NCBI GenBank assembly: GCA_013298325.1
Contig: JAAFHJ010000067.1
Coordinates: 442-14,184 of the forward strand
Direction of reading: 5' to 3'
From: Myxococcales bacterium
Lineage (GTDB): Bacteria > Myxococcota_A > Polyangia > Polyangiales > Polyangiaceae
Length of the DNA stretch: 13,743 nt
The notes beneath the pieces are model-generated. The model was given only the letters and a program-made list of their open reading frames with translations. It did no database searches and was not told the DNA's origin. Both the position numbers and the translations under genes were made by a program. Positions within the stretch are counted from its first letter, which is position 1; the number at the start of each line of letters is the position of its first letter. Positions 1 through 7,319 of the stretch are shown piece after piece.

Positions 1-218
1 GCGTGGGCGAGCGCCCTTTTGGTCTTCGCCTTCTTGGCCTTCGCCTCGACGACGAGCTCGCTCGGTCTCCCCGGGCGCAAATCGCGTGGTTGCGGGCGAC
101 GGTCCGCGGCCGGGATCGTGAGGTCACGGGGCGGCGGCGTCCGCTTTTCCGCGAGGTTCGTTGACGTCACGTAGTGCTCCGCCCAGCCGAATAGGTCCAC
201 GAATCGCGCCGCTAGCAC
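1..218 (-). CDS. Partial minus-strand ORF, unknown protein (3' end beyond window)
   Basis: An open minus-strand frame reads from before position 218 to the left edge without a stop. It has strongly GC-rich third positions and a plausible protein sequence. After the proposed GTG start at 218-216 it reads VLAARFVDLFGWAEHYVTST, then a Pro/Arg-rich stretch, then VVEAKAKKAKTKRALAH, a basic Ala/Lys-rich segment at the edge. The start is uncertain: a G-rich stretch (GGGGCGG) lies just upstream of GTG 218, GTG 200 is another choice, and the frame stays open upstream into antisense proS. It would be divergent from proS. I do not recognise a family. The basic segment could suit nucleic-acid binding, but that is a guess. 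Confidence 0.35.
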   Translation of the reverse strand, partial: MLAARFVDLFGWAEHYVTSTNLAEKRTPPPRDLTIPAADRRPQPRDLRPGRPSELVVEAKAKKAKTKRALAH

Positions 219-260
219 GTCCGCCCCAAGTGTTCGGGAATTCGTGGTAAGCGCCGCCGC

Positions 261-1988
261 ATGCTCTTCTCCCGCGCGCTCATTCCCACGCTGAAAGAGG
301 CCCCCCAGGACGCGAAGAATGCGAGCCACACGCTCCTTCTCCGTGCAGGATACATCCGTGGCGTCGGTGCCGGCGTCTACGATTATCTGCCGCTGGGCTT
401 CCGTGTCCTCAAGAAGGTCGAGCGGATCGTCCGTGAAGAAATGGATAAGGCCGGCGCCCTCGAGATCCTGATGCCGGCATTGTTGCCCTCGGATTTCTTC
501 AAAGAGACCGGCCGCTGGGACAGCTTCGGACCGAACATGTTTCGTGTGACCGATCGGAAGGGGAGCGAAATGCACCTCGGCCCGACCCACGAGGAAATCG
601 TTACCGATATCGCCCGCCGTGAGATCCGTAGCTACCGGGATATGCCGCGGAATCTCTACCAGATTCAAACGAAGTTCCGCGACGAACCGCGCCCCCGCGG
701 TGGTCTCCTCCGCTGCCGCGAGTTCATCATGAAGGACGCCTATTCCTTCGATACCAGCGAAGACGGCGCGAAGGCCTCCTACGAGACGATGCGCAAGGCG
801 TATTGCAACGTCTACGACCGCCTCGGCCTCCAGTACCGCATGGTCGCCGCCGATTCCGGCGCGATGGGTGGGTCGACGAGCGCCGAGTTCCAGGTGCTCG
901 CCGACAGCGGCGAAGACGCGATCGTCGCCTGCAATTCCTGCAACTACGCGGCAAACGTCGAAGTCGCCAAGGGGCGCCTCGCCGACGTGAGCGCCGATAG
1001 CGACAGCGCAGAAGCGCCGCTCGAGAAGGTCGCCACGCCCGGCACGAAGACGATCGCCGGCCTCGTGAAGCTCCTCGAGATCCCGGCCGCAAAGATGCTG
1101 AAGGCAGTCTTTTATCAATACGGGGAAGCGGAAGGCGCTGCGCCCCCCGCAATCGCACTTGTCCTCGTCCGTGGGGACCACGAAGCGAACGAAGTCGCCG
1201 TCGCGCGTGCGCTCGGGGTCGCGGAAGTGACGATGGCCGCCGAAGGGGATGTCGTGAAGGCGGGGGCGATCCCCGGCTACGCGGGACCTGTCGGATTTAC
1301 GGGAAAAATTCTCGTCGACCGCGCCGCGGCGGCCGTCAAGAATGCCGTCTCCGGCGCCAACGAAAAAGGGACCCACGTGAAGGGCCTCAATCGTGGCCGC
1401 GACTGGGACGGCGAAGTGAAAGACCTTCGCCTCGCCGCCCAAGGGGATGGTTGCCCGAACTGTGAGGGGGGCGTCCTCCAGGCCTACAAGGGCATTGAAG
1501 CGGGCCACATCTTCATCTTGGGCACCCACTATTCGGCGAAGATGGGGGCGACGTTCCTCGATCAAGACGGCGCCGAAAAGACGATCGTCATGGGGTGCTA
1601 CGGGATCGGCGTCTCCCGCCTTGTCGCGGCCGCTATCGAGCAGAACCACGACAAGGACGGCATCCGCTGGCCGGCTTCGATCGCCCCCTACCAGGTCCAC
1701 CTCGTCACCCTCGGCAAGGAGCCGGAGGTGAACGAAGCGGCCAAGAAGCTCTACGACGACCTTTGGGCGGCCGGCGTCGAGGTCCTCTGGGACGACCGCG
1801 ACGAGCGCCCCGGAGTGAAGTTCAAGGACGCCGATCTCCTCGGCCTCCCCCTCCGCGTGACCGTCGGCGCCAAAGGGCTCGCCACCGGTCAGATCGAAGT
1901 CAAGGCACGCACGGAAAGCGATCCGAAGAAGGCGGAACTCGTCGCGCTCGCAGACGCCGTTGCGTCCCTCAAAGCGCGTTTCTCCTGA
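261..1988 (+). CDS. proS: Prolyl-tRNA synthetase (bacterial type with editing insertion)
   Basis: This cytoplasmic class II aminoacyl-tRNA synthetase charges tRNA-Pro with proline using ATP. The 575 residues match the usual bacterial ProRS length and begin with the characteristic N-terminus (SRALIPTLKEAP, then LLLRAGYIRG). THEE lies at 109-112, motif 2 at about 139-154 (FRDEPRPRGGLLRCREF) and motif 3 at about 445-453 (GCYGIGVSR). Between motifs 2 and 3 is the YbaK-like insertion (about 225-390, with GDHEAN at 305-310) that in this family hydrolyses mischarged Ala-tRNA-Pro. CxxC pairs flank it at 224/227 and 398/401. The anticodon-binding domain fills about 470-575. The ATG at 261 fits the family N-terminus; no strong Shine-Dalgarno sequence is seen. 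It appears monocistronic, ending at a hairpin terminator. Confidence 0.98.
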   Translation: MLFSRALIPTLKEAPQDAKNASHTLLLRAGYIRGVGAGVYDYLPLGFRVLKKVERIVREEMDKAGALEILMPALLPSDFFKETGRWDSFGPNMFRVTDRKGSEMHLGPTHEEIVTDIARREIRSYRDMPRNLYQIQTKFRDEPRPRGGLLRCREFIMKDAYSFDTSEDGAKASYETMRKAYCNVYDRLGLQYRMVAADSGAMGGSTSAEFQVLADSGEDAIVACNSCNYAANVEVAKGRLADVSADSDSAEAPLEKVATPGTKTIAGLVKLLEIPAAKMLKAVFYQYGEAEGAAPPAIALVLVRGDHEANEVAVARALGVAEVTMAAEGDVVKAGAIPGYAGPVGFTGKILVDRAAAAVKNAVSGANEKGTHVKGLNRGRDWDGEVKDLRLAAQGDGCPNCEGGVLQAYKGIEAGHIFILGTHYSAKMGATFLDQDGAEKTIVMGCYGIGVSRLVAAAIEQNHDKDGIRWPASIAPYQVHLVTLGKEPEVNEAAKKLYDDLWAAGVEVLWDDRDERPGVKFKDADLLGLPLRVTVGAKGLATGQIEVKARTESDPKKAELVALADAVASLKARFS

Positions 1989-2014
1989 CGCATCCTCGAG
2001 CGTTTACGGCTCAC

Positions 2015-2044
2015 AAAGGCGCTTCCCGCGAGGGGGGCGCCTTT
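2015..2044. terminator. Probable bidirectional intrinsic terminator between convergent genes
   Basis: AAAGGCGC (2015-2022) is the exact reverse complement of GCGCCTTT (2037-2044), giving an 8-bp stem. CCC at 2025-2027 can also pair with GGG at 2032-2034. The stem is flanked by A residues on the left and T-rich sequence on the right, so it could act in both directions. It sits 27 bases after the proS stop and 13 bases before the end of the convergent hydroxylase gene. Confidence 0.7.
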
Positions 2045-2056
2045 CTTCGTAGCGCT

Positions 2057-2803
2057 TCATTCCGGGAATTCGCGCTCGTAGTCCTTGTGGATGGTCCCGA
2101 AGAGCCGGTCCCACAGCAGCGTGTAGAAGCCAAAGTTCACCGTCTCGTGGAGGTGATGCTGGGCGTGGAAGCTGCTCGTTCCGAGGCTGCCGAGCAGCGG
2201 AACTCGAAGGATCCTCTTCGGAAGAAATTCAACGCCGAGGTGCCCGACGAGTCCAAAGATTGTATTTACGGTGAGATAGAGCACCATCGCGAGCGGCGCT
2301 GTCGGATGGGCGACGAGGAGCGCCAACCAGATTGCGCCGAAACCGATCGCCTCTAGCGGATTGAGCGCGAAGAGCGAAAGGGGGCGGACCCTCGTGTACT
2401 GGTGGTGAGTTGCGTGCGCGATCGGGAAGAGCCACCGGTGGTGAGCGATCCGATGAAACACGTACATCGCCAAGTCCATCGCCCAGAAGAGAAACAAGAA
2501 GTCACCAAAGACGCGGAGGGGCGTGTCTTTCGCGAGTTTCAGGAAGTCCCATTGATAGAGGCGCAAACCGGCATAGAATACTGCGGTATTCAGCGTGGTG
2601 CAGAGCGCGGCAAGGGCAAGCTCTTTGCGGGTGACTGGCTCGGGCGGCGCATTCGTCGGGCGGTGGCGGAACCGGTGGGCGATCGCGTGCGCTGCTGCGA
2701 GGCCGACGACCAGGAGCGCAACGTTCACGACCACGGCAAGCGCCACTGCGGGGCCCGGTGGGAGCGCTCGCGCGCGCGTTGCGAACTCCTCGGCGAACGT
2801 CAC
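2057..2803 (-). CDS. Fatty acid hydroxylase / sterol desaturase family membrane protein
   Basis: A 248-residue integral membrane di-iron oxygenase of the fatty acid hydroxylase superfamily. The histidine clusters are in the expected order: HRIAHH (117-122), HATHH (130-134) and HAQHH (213-217), followed by the typical ending NFGFYTLLWDRLFGT. Hydrophobic segments lie near 19-43, 61-80, 98-115, 150-166 and 170-187. The family hydroxylates or desaturates lipids such as sterols, fatty acids, carotenoids or sphingoid bases; the substrate cannot be read from sequence. The start is GTG at 2803-2801, whose GTGA overlaps the stop of the upstream kinase gene, so translation is probably coupled. The minus frame stays open upstream to 3091, but those residues are out-of-frame kinase DNA and look unnatural. 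The gene ends at the shared terminator. Confidence 0.92.
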   Translation of the reverse strand: MTFAEEFATRARALPPGPAVALAVVVNVALLVVGLAAAHAIAHRFRHRPTNAPPEPVTRKELALAALCTTLNTAVFYAGLRLYQWDFLKLAKDTPLRVFGDFLFLFWAMDLAMYVFHRIAHHRWLFPIAHATHHQYTRVRPLSLFALNPLEAIGFGAIWLALLVAHPTAPLAMVLYLTVNTIFGLVGHLGVEFLPKRILRVPLLGSLGTSSFHAQHHLHETVNFGFYTLLWDRLFGTIHKDYEREFPE

Positions 2804-5013
2804 TTGCCTGGGTCGGCCGCGCAGCGGAAACCGATCACATGGGTATGGGCGGTCGGCGCGAAGCTGTACCGCTTCGTTGGGCGGACCCAGGATATTTGCG
2901 CGCCGTTCCAGCCTCCGCCGCGAATGACCCGTTCCGTGCCGGTCGGCGGCCCCTTCGGTTCCTCGACATCCGCCGCCGTGTACGGGCCGTAAAAATCGGC
3001 CGTCCATTCCCAGACGTTCCCTTCGACGTCCAGGAGGCCGAAGCGAGATGCCCCGGCAGGGAACGAGCCGACCGGCGCGGTGCTCGGCCATTTGTCGTCA
3101 CCGGCGTACATGCCCGGCATGGCGACGCCGTTCTTCTTGCCCCAGTCGGAGCATTCTTTTCCGCACGCATTCATGCGTGTCTCGTCGGGGGGGTCGTTGC
3201 CCCAGGAGTAGGTGCGGCCGTCCGGCCCCCGCGCTGCGAACTCCCATTCCGACTCCGTCGGCAGGCGTTTCTTTGCCCGCTTGCAGTAGGTGTCGGCCAT
3301 CGACCAATCGACACAGTTTATGGGATGATTGGCGAAAGTCCCGGGGTCACGAATGGTGCAAAACTGCGAATAGAGCTTTTTGTCATTCGCCGTTGCCTGA
3401 GTGAATTCAACGGTATCTGCTGCTGGCAAGCACGCGCCTCGGTCAGAACATGCCTTGTAGGCGGCCACCGTCACTTCTGTTTTATCGATGCAAAAGGGAT
3501 TGAGTGTGACGTGATGCGCCGGCTTCTCGTCGTCGGCATAGCTGTCCGGCGGTTTGTTCGATCCCTGGTAGAACTCGCCGCCAGGGATCATCAGCATCCC
3601 CTCGGGGCATCCGGGCATGCTCGGCATCGGTGCGACGACGGCCGCCGACGCAGACCCCGCCGCCTTCGGCGTCTCCCGCCCGTGAAAGCCAAACCAACCG
3701 GCGACCCCAAGCGCCACCGCGGCGACCGCACCGACCGCGCCGATGGCGAGGAAGGGCGGGCGTGCCGGCTTCGCTTCTGCGGGGAAGGAGACGGCGCTCG
3801 GCGTGCTGGTGCTTGGAAGTGGCTGGGAAGGCGGGGCGACGATCGGGATGCTTTGCGGCGGTCGCGCCTCGGGGAGCATCGTCGCGGCGGTTGCGCTGAC
3901 GTAGGTCGCCTCAAGGCCGCTCGCCGGGACGTCGAAGGGGATCCGCGAACTCGCTCCCGCGGACGACGGTCCGCCGACGATGTCCTGTACATTCAGCAAA
4001 GCGCTCTGAAAGCTGCCAGTAACTTCCGGATAAACAATTGCACGAAGCGCGCGAACAAACGCGGAACCGCTGGCATAGCGATCCTCGGGCTTGAGGGAGA
4101 GTGCCTTTGCGAACACCGCCTCCAGCGGATCTGCGAGCGAGACTCCGAGCGTGCGCGGCGTCGGCCGACGGTGGGGATCGCAAGCACACATCCCCAGTTG
4201 AACGAAGTCATCGCCGTCGAGGGCCGGCCGTCCGGCGAGCAATTCTACGGCGACGAGCGCAAGGGCAAACACGTCCGTTGCAGGGCCGGTGGCGCCCCAC
4301 TGGCGGGAGAATTGCTCCGGCGCACCATAGGGCGGCGTGAACGCGGTGACGAAACCTTCCGTCGATGTCTTCGCAAGATCGGCAGCCGATGCCACCGCTT
4401 TCGCGATTCCAAAATCGAGCAATTTGACCTGGAGTGAGTCATCTTCCGGGATTTCATCGGGCGCGGGAAGCTTGCCAACGAGGAAGATATTCGACGGTTT
4501 GACGTCCCGATGAACCACGCCGCTTCGATGAACGAGGCCGAGGGCATCGCCGATCGGCCCAACGACGGTAAGCATCGCTTCAACGCTCCAGCAAACCGGC
4601 TCCTGGCGGAGCTGGGCGCTTGCGAGTTCCCCGAGGTAGCCATCCAGGGGGATGCCGTCGAGCCATTCCAGGACGAGATAGGGCATCCACTCGCCGCTCG
4701 GCGTCGTCAGTGTGGCGACGTCCCGTGCTTGAACGATGCTCGCGCTCTTTGCCGAAAGTTCCGCCAGAAGCGAGCCTTCACGAAGAAAGTCTGCGAGGAG
4801 GGAGTCGCGCTGGTCGGCAGGCGCTTCTTTCAGAGAGAAGAAGACTTTGATGGCGACCGGCTTCTTCCAGACAAGGTGCTCCGCTCGGTAAACAAGCGCG
4901 AAGCCCCCCTCACCGACGAGTTTGTCGACGCGATATTTTTCACCAATGATCGTCCCAACAATTTTGAGAGGATCAGGTTTTGTTTGCGTCGATTCGCCGG
5001 TTTGAGCATTCAT
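2800..5013 (-). CDS. Membrane Ser/Thr protein kinase with C-terminal FGE-sulfatase-like domain
   Basis: A 737-residue fusion. Residues about 27-325 form a Hanks-type kinase: Gly loop VGEGGFALVY (33-42), Lys56, catalytic HRDVKPSN (168-175), DFG (200-202) and APE (231-233). All key residues are present, so it should be active. A Pro/Ser/Ala-rich linker (about 345-420) leads to one membrane segment (about 421-443). Residues about 466-733 form an FGE-sulfatase (SUMF1-like) domain with GNVWEW (665-670), RGGGW (698-702) and a terminal GFRCA. The expected topology is kinase inside, FGE-like domain outside. That outer domain has ten cysteines, compatible with disulfides. The two catalytic cysteines that family enzymes carry just before GFRC are absent (here only C731), so it is more likely a sensing or binding module than an oxidase. 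It overlaps the hydroxylase gene by 4 bases (GTGA). Confidence 0.95.
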   Translation of the reverse strand: MNAQTGESTQTKPDPLKIVGTIIGEKYRVDKLVGEGGFALVYRAEHLVWKKPVAIKVFFSLKEAPADQRDSLLADFLREGSLLAELSAKSASIVQARDVATLTTPSGEWMPYLVLEWLDGIPLDGYLGELASAQLRQEPVCWSVEAMLTVVGPIGDALGLVHRSGVVHRDVKPSNIFLVGKLPAPDEIPEDDSLQVKLLDFGIAKAVASAADLAKTSTEGFVTAFTPPYGAPEQFSRQWGATGPATDVFALALVAVELLAGRPALDGDDFVQLGMCACDPHRRPTPRTLGVSLADPLEAVFAKALSLKPEDRYASGSAFVRALRAIVYPEVTGSFQSALLNVQDIVGGPSSAGASSRIPFDVPASGLEATYVSATAATMLPEARPPQSIPIVAPPSQPLPSTSTPSAVSFPAEAKPARPPFLAIGAVGAVAAVALGVAGWFGFHGRETPKAAGSASAAVVAPMPSMPGCPEGMLMIPGGEFYQGSNKPPDSYADDEKPAHHVTLNPFCIDKTEVTVAAYKACSDRGACLPAADTVEFTQATANDKKLYSQFCTIRDPGTFANHPINCVDWSMADTYCKRAKKRLPTESEWEFAARGPDGRTYSWGNDPPDETRMNACGKECSDWGKKNGVAMPGMYAGDDKWPSTAPVGSFPAGASRFGLLDVEGNVWEWTADFYGPYTAADVEEPKGPPTGTERVIRGGGWNGAQISWVRPTKRYSFAPTAHTHVIGFRCAADPGK

Positions 5014-5042
5014 GGGTAAATCCAGGGCATACGTCGCGTCGC

Positions 5043-5059
5043 TCGGCCGCGGCGGCCGA
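5043..5059. repeat. Small GC-rich inverted repeat upstream of the kinase gene
   Basis: TCGGCC (5043-5048) and GGCCGA (5054-5059) form a 6-bp inverted repeat with a 5-base loop. It lies in the 140-base gap between the 214-aa gene and the kinase gene, 30 bases upstream of the kinase start. It could be an operator or a 5'-leader hairpin, but in DNA this GC-rich such repeats arise by chance. The rest of the gap shows no clear promoter. Confidence 0.25.
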
Positions 5060-5153
5060 CTGTCCGCGCCTTCGCTCGCTGCTGCAGGTCACCTACGGTC
5101 GATGGAGGGGAGCGGTTTCCCGAAGGGTACCGTCGGTCGTGGCGGTCGGCGGA

Positions 5154-5798
5154 TCAGGCGCTCTCTTCCACACGTCCGCTCACCCAGCCGCGCACCGTTA
5201 CGGTGGAGGCGACCGCCGGGAGGGGGACGGTAGCCGGGAAGACCACGTCCCAGGTCCCGGTCGCCGTCTTCAAGAGCACGTGGTGGAAGGGGAGGTCGAG
5301 TCCTTCGCGGACGGTGGCCGTGACGACGGTACCGGTCACGCCGAGGGACCCGTCCCCCTTTGCGGCGCTCGCGAGCACGCCGGGGGCGTGGGTCGCCGGG
5401 CCGATTGTCGCTGCAAATACGGCGAGTTGGGCATTAAGGGCCGAGCCTGCCGCGAGCTTATGACGAACGCGCGCGAGGTCGGGCGCATCGGCCACCACGG
5501 GGATGCCGTCGACGGTGAACTCAATCGCCCCTTCGAGGGGATTTGTGGCGTTGCCGTGGACGCGAACGTACGCCGCCGCGACGCGGCCATCGCCGTGGAA
5601 ATGAGGATTCATTCCAAGGATTTCGTCCTTCTTGCCGACCTGTACCCAGAGTTCGACGCCGGGCTTAGGAACCCAGAGAACGTAGCTGCCACCGGGGGCG
5701 TTGAGGTCTTCCCCAGCCTCGGCAGCGGTGTCGAGGAGTGTCCCAAAGGCTTCTGCGTCGAGGGGGGCGAACCCGAGGCAGTCAAACGGCGTCACCAT
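5154..5798 (-). CDS. Hypothetical protein, 214 aa, no family recognised
   Basis: A 214-residue ORF with natural composition and no signal peptide or membrane segment. The N-terminal half (MVTPFDCLGFAPLDAEAFGT, then WVPKPGVELWVQVGKKDEI and LGMNPHFHGDGR at 61-72) looks like an alpha/beta fold. The C-terminal part (about 150-210), with alternating beta-strand-like segments (GVTGTVVTATV, HVLLKTATGTWDVVFP, VTVRGWVSGRVE), suggests a small OB-like barrel. That is an impression only, without a detectable motif. It is the first of three minus-strand genes, 140 bases ahead of the kinase, so it may share a transcript. The ATG at 5798-5796 is the only good start; the Shine-Dalgarno sequence is weak. Its start faces the peptide operon across a 178-base divergent gap. 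Confidence 0.8.
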   Translation of the reverse strand: MVTPFDCLGFAPLDAEAFGTLLDTAAEAGEDLNAPGGSYVLWVPKPGVELWVQVGKKDEILGMNPHFHGDGRVAAAYVRVHGNATNPLEGAIEFTVDGIPVVADAPDLARVRHKLAAGSALNAQLAVFAATIGPATHAPGVLASAAKGDGSLGVTGTVVTATVREGLDLPFHHVLLKTATGTWDVVFPATVPLPAVASTVTVRGWVSGRVEESA

Positions 5799-5904
5799 AA
5801 GGCTCGCGTATCACGGAACCGATGTAAGGCGTGCTCCCGGCGTCGCGTTTGCTGGCCGTCGCAACACCGTTTGTGCGAGCCTTCCGCGACGCGGCGCTTT
5901 TTGC

Positions 5905-5931
5905 GAAACTTCCCGGTCGATCGCTCCGTAA
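5905..5931 (+). promoter_or_regulatory. Weak candidate ECF-type promoter for the peptide/MNIO operon
   Basis: GAAACTT (5905-5911) and CGTAA (5927-5931) are separated by 15 bases. This resembles the AAC-type -35 and CGTA-type -10 elements of extracytoplasmic-function sigma factors. It lies 45 bases upstream of the ATG at 5977, in the 178-base divergent gap (5799-5976). The match is short and could be chance. The idea is attractive because some related copper-peptide operons are controlled by ECF sigma factors. The rest of the gap shows nothing else clear. Confidence 0.2.
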
Positions 5932-5976
5932 CTCGCCTCGAACGGTCTCGTCCCCCCAAAGAGAAAGAAATTCCTG

Positions 5977-6375
5977 ATGAACGCTTCGCTGACCCGCGCC
6001 TCACTTTTCGCGATTGCCACCGCCGCCCTCGGTCTCGAAACGGTCGCCTGTGGCGCGGCCCCGGCTCCCGCCGCGGTGTCGACGCCCGCCGCCGCTGCGG
6101 AGAAGGCCGCTTGCGGCGCCGCTGCACCGCCGGCCCCCCCCGCGCAAGCGGCACAAGGCGCGCAAGGGGCGACTCCGGCAGAAGCGGCTGCCCCGGCAAC
6201 GATCCCCGCCGCTACGGGGGGGACCGACGCCGCGGCCGCCACGCGAACGACCGCCAGCGACCCGAAAGCGACCGAAACGGCGAAGGCGCCGGCGAAGCCG
6301 AAACCGGCCGCGAAGAAGCCGGGCCAGACGGCCGACGGCGGCTGCGGCGCCGGCTCCTGCGCTGCGAAGAAGTGA
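5977..6375 (+). CDS. Small secreted Ala/Pro-rich peptide; candidate HvfA/bufferin-like RiPP precursor
   Basis: 132 residues. The N-terminus (MNASLTRASLFAIATAALGL) is a signal peptide, with cleavage likely around TVA/C25 or just after. A long low-complexity Ala/Pro/Thr/Lys linker (about 50-118) follows. The peptide ends in ADGGCGAGSCAAKK. Cysteines are C25, C46, C123 and C128. The terminal CGAGSC has the same CX4C spacing as the EGKCGEGKC motifs of HvfA precursors, whose cysteines are modified by MNIO enzymes. The gene overlaps the MNIO gene by 4 bases (GTGA), the usual order for such operons. TVAC is a poor lipobox (Thr at -3), so a lipoprotein is possible but less favoured. A purine-rich stretch (AAAGAGAAAG, 5958-5967) precedes the ATG. 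Precursor status is inferred from context plus the Cys motif. Confidence 0.65.
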   Translation: MNASLTRASLFAIATAALGLETVACGAAPAPAAVSTPAAAAEKAACGAAAPPAPPAQAAQGAQGATPAEAAAPATIPAATGGTDAAAATRTTASDPKATETAKAPAKPKPAAKKPGQTADGGCGAGSCAAKK

Positions 6376-7319
6376 CGGAAGTTTCAGCGCTTAGAGGCGT
6401 CGGCCTCGGCTTTCGGGGGGCGCTCGCCGAGGAGTTCCTCGCGGCGTTCCCCGAGTCGATGCCGGCGCTTTCGTTTGTGGAGGTCCACCCAGAAAACGTG
6501 ATGCGTCGCGGGGGGCTCCAGGCGCGCCAGTTCGCGGCGGTCGCGGAGCGGTGGCCGGTGCTTTCCCACGGGCTTTCGCTCTCCCTCGGGGGGGACCGCT
6601 TCAACGATGACTACCTGGCTACGTTGCGTGCATTCCTCATGGAACGGCGCGTCCCTTGGCACACCGATCACCTCTGTTTCGTCGGAGACGGCGGCCACGC
6701 CACCCACGAGCTTCTTCCGCTCCCGCGCTCCGAGGAGTCGGTCGCGCACATCGTCGCGCGGATCCGCGAGGCCCAAGATCGCCTTGAGATCCCGCTGGCG
6801 GTGGAGAACGTCACCTTCTACGCGGAGACGGAAGAAGACCGACTGACCGAGGGGGAATTTGTCACTGCGATTTGTGAAGAAGCCGACTGCGGCCTCCTCC
6901 TCGACGTGAACAATATCTACGTAAACGCAATGAATTTTGGCGAGGATCCGGCCGCTCGTTTGGCGACGCTCCCCCTGCATCGTACGAAACACATTCACGT
7001 TGCCGGTCACTTGGTCGTCCCGGAACTGCGCGCACCGGCGGGGGGACCGCTCCGCCTGGATACCCACGCCGAGGCGCTCGATCCGCGGATGGTCGACCTT
7101 CTCGAGGCAGCGCTCCGGCGCGTCGGTCCCGTCCCGGTGTTGCTCGAACACGACGACGAATTTCCCCCGCTCGCCGAACTCTACGAGACGGTCAAGCAGC
7201 TCGCCAACGTGGTGGCGCGCGCAACGGGCGAAGGGGCCCGTCCGTTCGCGACCGCCAGCAAATTCGCTGGCGGAGGCGTCGCGAGAGACGGCGGGCCCAC
7301 TTCCACAGGGGCCTGGTGA
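6372..7319 (+). CDS. DUF692 / MNIO family enzyme (HvfB/BufB/MbnB-like)
   Basis: 315 residues from GTG 6372, whose GTGA overlaps the peptide stop. The DUF692 TIM-barrel family contains multinuclear non-heme iron-dependent oxidative enzymes that convert precursor cysteines to oxazolone/thioamide or thiooxazole groups. Conserved ligands are visible: E37 and H39 in VEVHPEN, H66 in SHG, WHTDH (96-100), E145 in VENV, D178 in LLLDVNN, H209 and H213 in HIHVAGH, D230/H232 in DTHAE, and E259 in LLEHD. The frame is open far upstream, but only this start gives a family-like protein. The family-like sequence ends near residue 286. The remaining residues (about 289-313) are encoded by the 75-bp palindromic repeat, followed by Ala-Trp-stop. 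The stop overlaps the next gene by GTGA. Confidence 0.93.
   Translation: MTEVSALRGVGLGFRGALAEEFLAAFPESMPALSFVEVHPENVMRRGGLQARQFAAVAERWPVLSHGLSLSLGGDRFNDDYLATLRAFLMERRVPWHTDHLCFVGDGGHATHELLPLPRSEESVAHIVARIREAQDRLEIPLAVENVTFYAETEEDRLTEGEFVTAICEEADCGLLLDVNNIYVNAMNFGEDPAARLATLPLHRTKHIHVAGHLVVPELRAPAGGPLRLDTHAEALDPRMVDLLEAALRRVGPVPVLLEHDDEFPPLAELYETVKQLANVVARATGEGARPFATASKFAGGGVARDGGPTSTGAW
7236..7310 (+). repeat. 75-bp palindromic in-frame repeat, copy 1 (C-terminus of the MNIO gene)
   Basis: A 75-base (25-codon) unit, 70/75 identical to the copies at 11354 and 11429. It adds a 25-residue tail that begins ARPFATASKF and ends RDGGPTSTG. It folds on itself: GGGCCCG (7234-7240) pairs with CGGGCCC (7292-7298), TCGCGAC (7246-7252) with GTCGCGA (7278-7284), and CGCCAGC (7253-7259) with GCTGGCG (7266-7272), leaving a 6-base loop. 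GGGGCC occurs on both sides (7233-7238 and 7308-7313), possibly a target duplication or part of the element. This copy has the most perfect inner stem of the three. The TSTG end also supplies GGGG 4 bases before the next GTG start. Confidence 0.9.

Noticed and set aside
161..195. TTGACG as a -35 box for proS
   Set aside because: No acceptable -10 sequence at 16-19 bases downstream, and it lies inside the putative minus-strand ORF.
2800..3615. Active sulfatase-activating (formylglycine-generating) enzyme
   Set aside because: The domain lacks the catalytic cysteine pair and no sulfatase gene is nearby.
2758..4437. A 559-codon plus-strand ORF across the kinase gene
   Set aside because: Antisense to well-supported FGE-like and kinase motifs; the translation is Arg/Cys-rich without domains.
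4980..6371. Upstream extension of the MNIO frame back to 4980
   Set aside because: The extension crosses the opposite-strand 214-aa gene and the peptide gene out of frame. Family-like sequence starts only after GTG 6372.
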